Shown: positions 6,150 to 14,353 of the stretch, in pieces | Layout: the number at the start of each line of letters is the position of its first letter | Position numbering within the stretch: position 1 is the stretch's first letter | Virus record (IMG/VR): IMGVR_UViG_3300009620_000092 | Span: 1-20,154 of that record | Origin: a virus | Reading direction: 5' to 3' (one strand) | Length of the DNA: 20,154 bases | Made by a program: the position numbers and the translations under genes | The notes under the pieces: model-generated | Told to the model about the DNA's origin: nothing | The model's database searches: none | The model's input: the letters and a program-made list of their open reading frames with translations, nothing else

Positions 6150-8330
6150 ATGGCCGATAGTCCTGTTCCAGATAAGAAACCAGACCCAGCATATATTACT
6201 TGGAGAGACGACGCAGAAAGGGCAAAGGCTTTTGACGGTATGTCTGATACCGTAGAGTCCTACGACGGGGTGATGAGGGCTACGTCTTCCCATCGTTCGT
6301 TTCTAGATATTGAAACGAATAGGTCTGTAAGAAGTGATTTTGTTAAAGATGACTATTATAGATTCAGACGACACGAAGCCCTGCCAAAGAAGCAAAAAGA
6401 CATCATGAGTATGTGTATGTCTGCTTACAATACGGTGGGAATTATCAAAAACATCATCGACCTGATGGGCGATTTTGCTTCTCAGGGAATCACCATCGTT
6501 CACCCAAATGCGCGTATAGAGAGGTTCTATAAGCGCTGGTTTGACAAGGTTGGTGGTCAAGAAAGGTCTGAGAGATTTCTCAATATGCTATATCGTTGTG
6601 GAAACGTTGTAGTAAAACGAAGAACCGCAAAGATAAACAAAAAGCTGGAAGAGACTTTTAAGAGAGCAGCCGCAGGTGATGTTGATATCATGACAGATAG
6701 GGTTGCTAAAAGGGATATTCCTTGGATATACGATTTTCTAAACCCGCTTTCTATTGAAGTAGTTGGGGATGAACTAGCCGTATTCGCTGGAAAACCTAAA
6801 TATGCTCTTAAGATTTCCAAGGGAACTTCAAATCTTATCAAGCGTGCTTTTGATAACAACCCAGACAAAGACTTAGTTGCCAATCTTCCATCCGACCTTC
6901 TCACGAAGGTGAATAAGGGGGAGCGACTTATCCCTCTAGACCAAGACAAGGTCCGCGCCTTCTTCTACAAGAAGGACGATTGGATGATGTGGGCTAATCC
7001 TATGATTTATGCTATTCTAGATGACATAGTCATGCTTGAGAAGATGAAGCTCGCTGACATGTCTGCTCTTGATGGTGCAATTTCTAACATCAGGCTTTGG
7101 AAGCTTGGCGATATTGAAAACAAGATTCTCCCCACCAAGGCAGCCATTAATAAACTTCGCAATATTTTAGCTAGTAATGTTGGCGGCGGAACAATGGACT
7201 TGGTTTGGGGTCCAGAGCTAAACTTCCAAGAATCAAACAGTCAGGTATTTAGATTCTTGGGTTCAGAAAAGTATGGACCAGTTTTATCCAGTATCTACGC
7301 TGGTCTTGGTATTCCACCTACACTTACCGGCTCATCTGGAAGTTCGGGCGGAAGCTTTACCAATAACTTTGTTTCTCTGAAAACTCTAATAGAGAGACTT
7401 GAGTATGGCAGAGGTATTTTGCTTTCGTTCTGGAAAAAGGAAATCGAAATAGTTCAAAAGGCCATGGGATTTAGGCTTCCTGCCAAAATTCGTTTTGACC
7501 AGATGGCGTTGTCCGATGAGGCGGCAGAAAAGAATCTGCTCATACAGCTTCTTGATAGGGATGTCATCAGCGCTGAAACCATTGTCGAAAGGTTTGGAGA
7601 AATTCCAGAAATCGAGAAGATTAGAATTAAGAGAGAGGCCAAGAACAGGCAAATGGAACTGCAACCACCAAAGGCAAGCCCATATCACAATCCACAGCAT
7701 AGACAAGACTTGGAAAAGATTGCTCTTAGCAAGGATGGTTTGACCCCCGGAGATGTTGGACTTCGCCCGGCAGACGATGTTGGCCCTCATCCACTTACTG
7801 TTCCGTCAGATAGGCCAAAGCAGGAAGAAATCCCACAGGAACCGGAGCAGCAGTCTCCCGGCCCCAACAATGACAAGGAGAGTTCTCCCACGGGTAGGCC
7901 AGAAGACGGCAGGCCAAAGTTTTCCAGAGACACTGAAAAGAGAAAGCAAAAGAGGGTTCTTCCCAGCGTTAAGGCGGATTCAGAGTTTGCAAGCCTGTTC
8001 CTATGGGTCAATGAATCGCAGAAAAAAATCTCGGAAATAGTTAATCCCGCCATACTTGCTCACTATAATAAGAGCAACTTACGAAGTCTAACAAAGAGCC
8101 AGCTAGAGAACTTGGAGTATATTAAATTCGGTGTTCTTTCTAACTTGGACCCGCATAATGAAGTTACTATAGAAGTTATAGAAAGCGTTTTGAGAAGAAA
8201 CCTGCCGTTGCAGAAATCTGTATCCGAGTCCTTCGACTCATTAATGGAGGGGCAGGATTCAGGATTATCAATAGATGACGCTAGAAATATCAGAATAATG
8301 TCTGTTGTTCTTGCCTGTAGTGACAGCTAA
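6150..8330 (+). CDS. portal protein
   Basis: The dodecameric ring at the capsid vertex through which DNA is packaged, identified by size (726 residues from this start), position directly after TerL, and sequence features. The N-terminal and central core (about 60-490) includes the mixed alpha/beta region with CGNVVVKRRTAK, then the clip/stem-like stretch FLGSEKYGPVLSSIYAGLGI and a Gly/Ser loop (LTGSSGSSGGSF, near 390), which is commonly seen in this class of portals. A Pro-, Glu- and Lys-rich, probably disordered segment covers about 510-610, and a helical tail (about 630-715) ends the protein. The frame is also open from a TTG at 6117, but ATG 6150 gives the natural start MADSPVPDKK. The only SD-like GGAG lies at 6130-6133, farther away than usual. 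The long disordered C-terminal extension is unusual for a portal and may contact scaffold or packaging proteins. Confidence 0.92.
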   Translation: MADSPVPDKKPDPAYITWRDDAERAKAFDGMSDTVESYDGVMRATSSHRSFLDIETNRSVRSDFVKDDYYRFRRHEALPKKQKDIMSMCMSAYNTVGIIKNIIDLMGDFASQGITIVHPNARIERFYKRWFDKVGGQERSERFLNMLYRCGNVVVKRRTAKINKKLEETFKRAAAGDVDIMTDRVAKRDIPWIYDFLNPLSIEVVGDELAVFAGKPKYALKISKGTSNLIKRAFDNNPDKDLVANLPSDLLTKVNKGERLIPLDQDKVRAFFYKKDDWMMWANPMIYAILDDIVMLEKMKLADMSALDGAISNIRLWKLGDIENKILPTKAAINKLRNILASNVGGGTMDLVWGPELNFQESNSQVFRFLGSEKYGPVLSSIYAGLGIPPTLTGSSGSSGGSFTNNFVSLKTLIERLEYGRGILLSFWKKEIEIVQKAMGFRLPAKIRFDQMALSDEAAEKNLLIQLLDRDVISAETIVERFGEIPEIEKIRIKREAKNRQMELQPPKASPYHNPQHRQDLEKIALSKDGLTPGDVGLRPADDVGPHPLTVPSDRPKQEEIPQEPEQQSPGPNNDKESSPTGRPEDGRPKFSRDTEKRKQKRVLPSVKADSEFASLFLWVNESQKKISEIVNPAILAHYNKSNLRSLTKSQLENLEYIKFGVLSNLDPHNEVTIEVIESVLRRNLPLQKSVSESFDSLMEGQDSGLSIDDARNIRIMSVVLACSDS

Positions 8331-8353
8331 TTTTTTGATTATCTTGCTTTTCT

Positions 8354-8363
8354 GGTGTATAAT
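8354..8363 (+). promoter_or_regulatory. GGTGTATAAT promoter-like motif, copy 2 (protease/capsid)
   Basis: A perfect copy in the 50-base gap between the portal gene and the protease-scaffold gene. Here a TTGATT at 8336-8341 sits 17 bases before TATAAT, so this copy alone also resembles a sigma-70 promoter with a -35 box. The start codon at 8381 is only about 17 bases downstream, so the leader is very short, with a GAGGT sequence as the likely ribosome site. Confidence 0.7.
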
Positions 8364-8380
8364 TATTTGAGGTAACCATT

Positions 8381-9877
8381 ATGATAAAAATATATTCGTC
8401 AGAAGCACAGGCTGGCCTTGGAGAACAAATCTCCAACAACACCATAGCTTATACCGTCCCTGTTTCTACGCATGTTCCAACAACACACGAGAAACAGATT
8501 GCTAAGCTATTTACTACTGATGCCATAGACGCTAAGAAGTCGGTTGAACAGTTCGACCTATACTATATAAATTCAGTATTGGTGTCCACTGGCTGGAATA
8601 AAAACGACGATGTATTTGATACAAAAGAAACTTGGACTGCTCGCAACACCCCCGAAGACAAGCAGTTCAATTTTATGCATAGTGAAGATGATATTATTGG
8701 ACATATAACTGGCAACTGGGTTCTTGATGCAGAAGGAAATACAATTCCTGACGACTCAGAAGAATTGCCAGAAAAGTTTGATATTATCACAAGCGCAGTA
8801 ATGTACAATAGTTGGTCATCCGCTGAAAAGCAGGAATGGATGTCCAGTTTAATTCAGGAAATTGAGGCAGGAGAATGGTTTGTCTCGATGGAGGCAATCT
8901 TTAATAATTTTGATTATGCTATAGTCACGCCAGAAGGTAAGCATAAGATTATTGCTAGGAAAGAAGAATCATCATTCTTAACAAAGCATCTTAGAATTTA
9001 TGGAGGGACAGGAGAGTATGAAGGACACAAATTAGGGCGTTTACTGAGAAACATAGCTTTTTCTGGAAAGGGGTTGGTGTCAAAACCTGCAAACCCAAGA
9101 AGTGTTATTTTTACGGGTAACAAACCATTTCAGAATTCTCAGGCTAGCGAAATCGAAACTTTTAATATAGATTCCGAAAAGGAGAAATCTAGCATGGCTG
9201 ATGAAAACATCACTTTGCTCCAGAAGCAAATCGACGAGCTAAAGTCAGAGCTAGTAGAAGCTAAGTCTCGTGAAGACAGTCTAACTCAGCAGCTTAATGA
9301 GCTTGATACTAAGTCCCTTAAGGACGAAGTTGACGTTCTAACCGCTGATGTTGCTGAAAAGACCGAGACTATTGCTAAACTAGAAGAGACTGTAGTAATA
9401 CTAGAAGTAGAGAAGAAGGAATCTACTGAGGCTTTGGCCGAGCGAGAAGAAACTCTTGCGAAGCTACAGGCCGAAATAGATACCGCAAACGCTGAGGCCC
9501 ATAAGGCCGCTCGTTTGGCTGCTCTTACTGAGGCTGGTCTTGATACTGAAGACGCCGAAGCCAAGCTTGAATCGTTTGCTGATGCAACCGATGAAATGTT
9601 TGAAGAGATTGTCAAGCTAGTTGCATCTACTCCAAAGGTAGAAGAAGAAGTTGCGGAAGAAGAGGCTCAGGCCGATGAAGCCGAAGCCGAAGAAGACGAA
9701 GAGACAGATGAGGCAGAGGCCTCCGCTGATGAAGACGTTCTTGAGGAAGCTGAAGAAGTCGCAGAAGCATCACTAACTGATGCTGGTGAGACTGATGAAG
9801 TTGCCGATGCTCGTACTTCTGCTAGCGATTGGCTTCGTTCAAACGTTTTGAAGTCAACAGCAAATCTAGAAGACTAA
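8381..9877 (+). CDS. prohead protease fused to capsid scaffold
   Basis: A 498-residue head-maturation protein. Residues about 1-245 form a phage prohead serine protease domain of the S78/U35-like type. NFMHSEDDIIGHI carries the likely catalytic His100, EWFVSMEAIF the likely Ser169, and FSGKGLVSKPANPRSV (228-242) is the conserved segment that ends this domain. Residues about 272-385 are a long coiled coil (QKQIDELKSELVEAKSR and similar heptads), and 420-475 is extremely Glu/Asp/Ala-rich, ending in DWLRSNVLKST. The coiled-coil plus acidic part is typical of a scaffold that guides capsid assembly and is then cut up by the protease. Such a single-gene fusion resembles lambda gpC/Nu3 in organisation. 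An in-frame internal start at 9194 is described separately. The gene sits in the canonical place between portal and major capsid genes. Confidence 0.9.
   Translation: MIKIYSSEAQAGLGEQISNNTIAYTVPVSTHVPTTHEKQIAKLFTTDAIDAKKSVEQFDLYYINSVLVSTGWNKNDDVFDTKETWTARNTPEDKQFNFMHSEDDIIGHITGNWVLDAEGNTIPDDSEELPEKFDIITSAVMYNSWSSAEKQEWMSSLIQEIEAGEWFVSMEAIFNNFDYAIVTPEGKHKIIARKEESSFLTKHLRIYGGTGEYEGHKLGRLLRNIAFSGKGLVSKPANPRSVIFTGNKPFQNSQASEIETFNIDSEKEKSSMADENITLLQKQIDELKSELVEAKSREDSLTQQLNELDTKSLKDEVDVLTADVAEKTETIAKLEETVVILEVEKKESTEALAEREETLAKLQAEIDTANAEAHKAARLAALTEAGLDTEDAEAKLESFADATDEMFEEIVKLVASTPKVEEEVAEEEAQADEAEAEEDEETDEAEASADEDVLEEAEEVAEASLTDAGETDEVADARTSASDWLRSNVLKSTANLED
9179..9184 (+). promoter_or_regulatory. 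internal Shine-Dalgarno for scaffold-only start
   Basis: A perfect AAGGAG lies nine bases before an in-frame ATG at 9194, inside the protease-scaffold gene. Spacing and strength equal or exceed those of the annotated gene starts around it. It falls exactly at the junction between the protease domain and the coiled-coil region, which is where an independent scaffold would begin. Confidence 0.75.
9194..9877 (+). CDS. nested scaffold protein (internal start, same frame)
   Basis: Translation from ATG 9194 would give a 227-residue protein (MADENITLLQK onward) identical to the C-terminal part of the protease-scaffold fusion, made of coiled coil and acidic tail without the protease domain. In lambda, the scaffold Nu3 is made from such an internal start inside the protease gene C, giving many free scaffold molecules for few protease fusions. 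The sequence shown here (in-frame ATG, strong AAGGAG with nine-base spacing, position at the domain boundary) supports the same arrangement. Whether the internal start is used cannot be proven from sequence. Confidence 0.7.
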   Translation: MADENITLLQKQIDELKSELVEAKSREDSLTQQLNELDTKSLKDEVDVLTADVAEKTETIAKLEETVVILEVEKKESTEALAEREETLAKLQAEIDTANAEAHKAARLAALTEAGLDTEDAEAKLESFADATDEMFEEIVKLVASTPKVEEEVAEEEAQADEAEAEEDEETDEAEASADEDVLEEAEEVAEASLTDAGETDEVADARTSASDWLRSNVLKSTANLED

Positions 9878-9902
9878 CCTCGTATACAGGAGTTAAAATA
9901 TC

Positions 9903-10406
9903 ATGGCTCTTAAGAGTGACAGACACGAGCTAATGACCGATATCTCTTTCTTCATGAACGAAGTAAAAGAGAGAGGTTTTGTAGCTGTTCTAAGTACGGG
10001 CGGTTCTGGTTCAGCAATGGACCAGAGTGCGGCTCTTGTTACTTGTGCAAGCCCTTCGGGTAAAGCGCCCATGGGTCTTTTGCTTAACGATATGGTCAAT
10101 ATTGACCAGACTCGTCAGCATATTAACTGGCACAAGGACGAAGTTCAGAAGGGTGGCAAAGTTACCCTTCTACAACACGGATGGGTTGTTACAAACGCCA
10201 TCGACCCCGCCGACACGATTGTCGCGGGACAGACAGCTTTTGTTGGCAACAGTGGCTACCTTAGTAATGGCGACCCGTTCTATGGCCCCGGTGGCGGAAG
10301 CGCGTCAGCTTCCGGCGTTGTTGGTCGTTTCCTCTCCAGCGTGGACGAGGATGGGTACGCCAAGGTATTTATTAGCCTGCCCAACAGCAACCATCCAAAC
10401 GTTTAA
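9903..10406 (+). CDS. putative capsid decoration (cement) protein
   Basis: A 167-residue protein between the scaffold and major capsid genes, the position where lambda-type phages encode the head-stabilising decoration protein (gpD in lambda). It is Gly-, Ser- and Val-rich, with predicted beta strands (GFVAVLSTGGSGSAMDQ, GKVTLLQHGWVVTNAI, YAKVFISLPN) and a flexible glycine loop (YGPGGGSASASG), compatible with a beta-tulip-like fold. No catalytic motifs or membrane segments are present. An AGGAG at 9888-9892 with ten-base spacing supports the ATG and high expression. I infer the role mainly from position and composition. A minor head protein or head-fibre protein is possible. Confidence 0.65.
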   Translation: MALKSDRHELMTDISFFMNEVKERGFVAVLSTGGSGSAMDQSAALVTCASPSGKAPMGLLLNDMVNIDQTRQHINWHKDEVQKGGKVTLLQHGWVVTNAIDPADTIVAGQTAFVGNSGYLSNGDPFYGPGGGSASASGVVGRFLSSVDEDGYAKVFISLPNSNHPNV

Positions 10407-10428
10407 TCTCAGATAGGAGAATCTCGAT

Positions 10429-11436
10429 ATGAGTAATAAACTTACGAGACCAGACGATGCTTTTATCTCGCTGATTAAGCGTTCTGGTAGTCCCGATAAG
10501 GTTGAAGCTCTTTCCGCGCAGCGAGAAATCGCAAAGGCATTAGAAGAGCCTCTTCGGCAGGGTGTGCTCGTTGGCGATGTTGTAAGCAACATTTTCCAAG
10601 CTCTTACCATGGAACCCGGCACAACCACCGAGTTCCCCCTAGACCTACTCGCTCCCGGTGAGGAAGACGAGCATGTCGCATACACCAACCCCGGCCACGG
10701 TCGTATTCCCGAGCGTCAAGTCGAAGGCGATTATGTTATGGTTCCGACCTATAGCATTTCGTCCTCAATCGACTACTTGCTCCGCTACGCTCGTGACGCT
10801 CGCTGGGATGTTGTTGCACGCGCCGCTCAGGTTCTAGAGGCCGGTTTCGTTAAGAAGATTAACGATGACGGTTGGCATACCATTCTTTCCGCTGCTGTAG
10901 ACCGAAACATTTTGGTCTATGACAGTGACGCCGCAGCCGGTCAGTTCACGAAGAGACTTGTCTCTCTCATGAAGACCGTCATGCGTCGTAACGGTGGTGG
11001 CAACACAGCCTCCATTAATAGAGGTAGACTAACTGATATCTACCTAAGCCCAGAAGGTCTGGAAGATATTCGCAACTGGGGTGTGGACCAAGTTGATGAG
11101 GTCACACGCCGCGAAATCTATACCGCTGGTGAGGGTGGCATCACCCGAATCTTCGGTGTCAACCTCCACGACCTAGACGAGCTTGGTCAGGGTCAAGAGT
11201 ACCAAGAGTTCTTCGATAACGACCTCTCTGGTTCACTCGGTCCCTCTAGCGATGTCGAACTCGTCATCGGACTCGACCTGCAAAGCAACGATAGCTTCCT
11301 GATGCCCATGAAGCAACAGGTTCAGGTCTTTGAGGACGATACTCTTCATCGTCATCAGAAGGCCGGTATGTACGGATGGGCCGAGCTAGGCTTTGCGGTT
11401 CTCGATAACCGTAGAGTTCTCGCCGCATCCTTCTAA
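10429..11436 (+). CDS. major capsid protein
   Basis: A 335-residue protein directly after the putative decoration gene and directly before the strong terminator. Size, position and composition match the HK97-fold major capsid proteins that form the icosahedral shell, and no motif suggests an enzyme. Identifiable segments include an N-terminal helix (EALSAQREIAKALEEPLRQG), a long helical spine-like region (DYLLRYARDARWDVVARAAQ), a Gly-rich turn (MRRNGGGNTASINRG), YLSPEGLEDIRNWG and a C-terminal strand region (AELGFAVLDNRRVLAASF). The gene uses many C-ending codons (CTC, ACC, GAC, CGT/CGC) compared with its AT-richer neighbours, as expected for the most abundant virion protein. An AGGAG at 10415-10419 precedes the ATG by nine bases. 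No signal for proteolytic cleavage was assigned. Confidence 0.9.
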   Translation: MSNKLTRPDDAFISLIKRSGSPDKVEALSAQREIAKALEEPLRQGVLVGDVVSNIFQALTMEPGTTTEFPLDLLAPGEEDEHVAYTNPGHGRIPERQVEGDYVMVPTYSISSSIDYLLRYARDARWDVVARAAQVLEAGFVKKINDDGWHTILSAAVDRNILVYDSDAAAGQFTKRLVSLMKTVMRRNGGGNTASINRGRLTDIYLSPEGLEDIRNWGVDQVDEVTRREIYTAGEGGITRIFGVNLHDLDELGQGQEYQEFFDNDLSGSLGPSSDVELVIGLDLQSNDSFLMPMKQQVQVFEDDTLHRHQKAGMYGWAELGFAVLDNRRVLAASF

Positions 11437-11461
11437 GCTACCGAAGCTGTTACCACCCAAT

Positions 11462-11500
11462 CGCCCTGTCGGATGCATTTCCGGCAGGGCGGTTTTTTTT
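11462..11500 (+). terminator. rho-independent terminator after the major capsid gene
   Basis: A 12-base stem (CGCCCTGTCGGA at 11462-11473 pairing with TCCGGCAGGGCG at 11480-11491, with one G-T wobble), a six-base loop and then GTTTTTTTT at 11492-11500. This is a textbook intrinsic terminator with a perfect U-tract. It closes the head transcription unit eight bases before the next promoter-like motif. Confidence 0.95.
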
Positions 11501-11507
11501 AGATATT

Positions 11508-11517
11508 GGTGTATAAT
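11508..11517 (+). promoter_or_regulatory. GGTGTATAAT promoter-like motif, copy 3 (fibre operon)
   Basis: A perfect copy directly after the U-tract of the terminator, 38 bases before the fibre ATG at 11555. A terminator followed at once by this motif shows that transcription is stopped and restarted here, which is strong contextual support that the motif is a promoter. Confidence 0.78.
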
Positions 11518-11554
11518 ACTTTAGAAACAGTCTCTATACAGACGGGATAAAGGT

Positions 11555-14353
11555 ATGGCTCTAGCTATAGCAGACCGAGTAAAAGAAACAACTACCAGTA
11601 CAGGTACGGGCACAATTAATTTGGCCGGTGCTTCTACTGGTTTTCAGACATTTGTAGCGGGTATTGGCGGTGGAAACACCTGCTACTATGCTATTGAAGA
11701 CGCTGATGGCAGTGCTTGGGAAGTTGGCATCGGAACTGTAACAGATGCCTCCCCAGACACGTTGGCCAGAACAACGGTTCTTAAAAGCACAAATAGCAAT
11801 AACGCTTTAACTCTGACCAGTGGAACACACACGGTTTTTGCTACATACCCCTCAGACAAGGCGGTATTTAAGGATGAAAGCGGCATAGTTCTGGCTAGCG
11901 GAATACAAGTTGGCGCGTCGGGATTGTTGCTAGACAGCGTAACAATTACCACACTTCAAGCTGCGTCTGAATCTTTTGCCGACAATGACACAAGCTTAAT
12001 GACCTCTGCCTCCATACAAGACAAGATTGAGGATTATGGCTATACAACCAATACCGGAGATATAACAGCCGTAGTGGCTGGGTCGGGCATAAGCGGAGGG
12101 GCGACCTCTAGTTCCGCTACTGTAACCCTTGATTTAAATGGTCTGGCGAGTGGGGTAATAGCTGATAATGACTATTTGTTATTTGTAGACGTGAACGATA
12201 GCAACTCTGGCAAAAAGGAAAGCTTGGGTGATATAGCAGCGTTGTTCGCAGGAACAAACCTGACCGCTGCCAATTCTGTGATATCCGTAGATGACGCCTT
12301 TCTTAAGAACGACGCGAGCGATACAACAACCGGCGGGATTACTGCCGGTGGGTTTACTACTTCTGGCACATGGACAATGGATACTTCAGCGGGAGGTACT
12401 ACTGCAATTGACAGTATCAATATCACTAATGCCTTTACTGATAGTGATACAGTCATTATGTCTGCTGGAGCAATTAAAGAAAAGATTGAAGGCTACAGCT
12501 ATACAACAAATACTGGGGACATCACTGCTGTTGTTGCTGGCTCAGGAATTAGCGGAGGGGCAACTTCTGGTTCCGCTACCGTTACTTTAGACCTAAACGG
12601 TCTTGCGAGTGGGGTAGTGGCGGATAATGACTATCTTGTGTTTGTAGATGTGAATGATAGTAATTCAGGCAAAAAGGAAAACTTGGGTGATATAGCAGCC
12701 CTCTTTGCTGGAACAAACTTAACTGCTGCAAACTCTGTGATAGCTGTAGATGATGCCTTCCTCAAGAACGATGCTAACGATACAACAACAGGCACAGTTA
12801 CGGCAGCCGGGTTTACAACCACAGGACTTGCAACAGCATCCGGGGTAAAGGTTCAAAGAGATTCTGCTTCTGGTGTAATCATTAATTCGCAGATAGCTTT
12901 TGGCGATTATACGTTTATGTTGCCTTCTGGTAACGGAACTGATGGTCAGGTATTAACAACCGATAGTAAGAACACCTATTGGTCTACCTCAAGTGGTGGC
13001 GTCTCTGGAGATACTTTTGCTACAGACCTTAAGATAGGTAGAGATGCTCATAACTTAATAGATTTCACCACAGACGACGCCGTAACATTCAGGGTTGGAA
13101 ACGCTGATGAAATTACACTGGCGGCAAATGAGTTTTCTCCCACCACAAGTGATGGCATAGCGTTGGGAACCGGTAGTAAGATGTGGTCAGACTTATTCCT
13201 AGCGAATGGAGGAGTAGTTAACTTCAACAATGGTGACGCAACCCTAACGCATGAAAGCAACAAAATTGTAGCCAGTGGATGCGAGTTAGTTGTTAACCGT
13301 CCGGGTCGTAGTCTTGCTACATTCAGAAGAACCGATGATGGAGACGCTTCTATAGAGGTTGACGCATCTTTTCATGATGCCGACAACGACGCCCAGCTTA
13401 GAATGCTAACGGGAACCTCTGGTAAAGCTAGCATATTCTTTGGAGATACTGCTGACAATAATATAGGACTGATTTCTTATGACCATTCTGACAACAGCCT
13501 CACTATCAAAACGAACGCTACCGAAGCAGTATCAATTGACTCAGATGGCACATTAGCAACCAAAGGTATCATTAGAGAAGTGGCAACCAAAGTTGATACT
13601 AATTACACGATTGCTGCTGACGACCACATTATATTGGTTGACACCACGAATAGCGATAGAACGATTACCCTACCTTCAGCAGCCGCCGCCAACATCGGCC
13701 AAGAGTATACTGTCAAGAAAATAGATAGTGGTACTGGGGTTGTTAATATTGTTCCTAATACTACTGGTGGGTACGGTCCCGATGATATTGATGAATATGA
13801 TTTGAAATACGTGTTGTATGTACAACATGATTCAGTGACTTTCGTTTGTGGCCCCGGAGATGCTACAGCAGGTGATGAACAATGGTGGATTACAGCGGAA
13901 AGGAAACAAGCACATGCGGGCATTATGCAACAGCGAACGGTCTTGGCCTCCAGTGACCAAGGGCAAACCATTTCTAATGCGACTTTAACTGAGGTTACAT
14001 GGGACACCATTGAGAAAGAAATACCAGCCGGTCTAGCAGACCTGAGCACTGAACGATTTGACATAGCGAGGTCCGGTTTATATAATGTATGTGGGCATCT
14101 TTGGTATGACAACGGAATTGCTACTGGTGACCGCTGCGATTTACTCATATATAAAAACGGGACAATAGTTAAACAGGTCAAGACTATGGTTGCGCATTCA
14201 AGTAGTATGTACGTCACTGTCCAACTCAATACAGTAATGAATCTAGCGCCAAACGACTATATCGAGTTATGGACGTATCAAGATACCGGAAGTATTCCAC
14301 TTCATGTGCATCCTTATAGATATGCTACTTTTGCCATATCGGAGATATTATAA
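11555..14353 (+). CDS. tail fibre protein with duplicated repeat
   Basis: A 932-residue virion fibre protein that probably binds the host surface. The N-terminus (MALAIADRVKETT, then a Gly-rich segment, YYAIEDADGSAWEVGIGTV and HTVFATYPSDKAVF, to about residue 110) matches a module common at the start of phage fibre proteins, which probably attaches to the virion. Residues 127-271 and 286-424 are two copies of a long repeat. Further on come beta-rich shaft segments (DGIALGTGSKMWSDLFLANG near 530, IDSDGTLATKG near 665), the strand module YTIAADDHIILVDTTNSDR (683-701), and a C-terminal domain of about 140 residues (TLTEVTWDTIEKEIPAG to the end, with SGLYNVCGHLWYDNG) that resembles a C1q/TNF-like jelly roll. 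It shares the terminator-promoter junction upstream and overlaps the next gene by TAATG. Confidence 0.88.
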   Translation: MALAIADRVKETTTSTGTGTINLAGASTGFQTFVAGIGGGNTCYYAIEDADGSAWEVGIGTVTDASPDTLARTTVLKSTNSNNALTLTSGTHTVFATYPSDKAVFKDESGIVLASGIQVGASGLLLDSVTITTLQAASESFADNDTSLMTSASIQDKIEDYGYTTNTGDITAVVAGSGISGGATSSSATVTLDLNGLASGVIADNDYLLFVDVNDSNSGKKESLGDIAALFAGTNLTAANSVISVDDAFLKNDASDTTTGGITAGGFTTSGTWTMDTSAGGTTAIDSINITNAFTDSDTVIMSAGAIKEKIEGYSYTTNTGDITAVVAGSGISGGATSGSATVTLDLNGLASGVVADNDYLVFVDVNDSNSGKKENLGDIAALFAGTNLTAANSVIAVDDAFLKNDANDTTTGTVTAAGFTTTGLATASGVKVQRDSASGVIINSQIAFGDYTFMLPSGNGTDGQVLTTDSKNTYWSTSSGGVSGDTFATDLKIGRDAHNLIDFTTDDAVTFRVGNADEITLAANEFSPTTSDGIALGTGSKMWSDLFLANGGVVNFNNGDATLTHESNKIVASGCELVVNRPGRSLATFRRTDDGDASIEVDASFHDADNDAQLRMLTGTSGKASIFFGDTADNNIGLISYDHSDNSLTIKTNATEAVSIDSDGTLATKGIIREVATKVDTNYTIAADDHIILVDTTNSDRTITLPSAAAANIGQEYTVKKIDSGTGVVNIVPNTTGGYGPDDIDEYDLKYVLYVQHDSVTFVCGPGDATAGDEQWWITAERKQAHAGIMQQRTVLASSDQGQTISNATLTEVTWDTIEKEIPAGLADLSTERFDIARSGLYNVCGHLWYDNGIATGDRCDLLIYKNGTIVKQVKTMVAHSSSMYVTVQLNTVMNLAPNDYIELWTYQDTGSIPLHVHPYRYATFAISEIL
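11933..12366 (+). repeat. fibre repeat, copy 1
   Basis: It encodes fibre residues 127-271, beginning DSVTIT and ending GGFTTSG. The core from YTTNTGD (residue 163, base 12041) through the Asp-Thr-Thr-Thr-Gly stretch is a near copy of the second repeat, offset by 459 bases (153 codons). Compared over 98 codons by eye, it differs at six residues but at about 44 synonymous codons. Confidence 0.9.
12410..12828 (+). repeat. fibre repeat, copy 2
   Basis: It encodes fibre residues 286-424, beginning DSINIT, with its YTTNTGD core at residue 316 (base 12500). Preceding residues (FTDSDTVIMSAGAIKEKIEGYS) also align with copy 1 (FADNDTSLMTSASIQDKIEDYG), so the unit is longer than the nearly identical core. 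Confidence 0.9.

Noticed and set aside
8331-8353. T-rich stretch after the portal stop as a possible terminator
   Set aside because: It has a T-run but no stable GC-rich hairpin before it.
12291-12590. 99-codon + strand open frame within the fibre gene
   Set aside because: It is an out-of-frame shadow produced by the repeat; no initiation signal and no recognisable protein.
13603-14229. 208-codon open frame on the minus strand
   Set aside because: It is antisense to the fibre gene, has no family features and no good ribosome site. The + strand frame is clearly the real gene.
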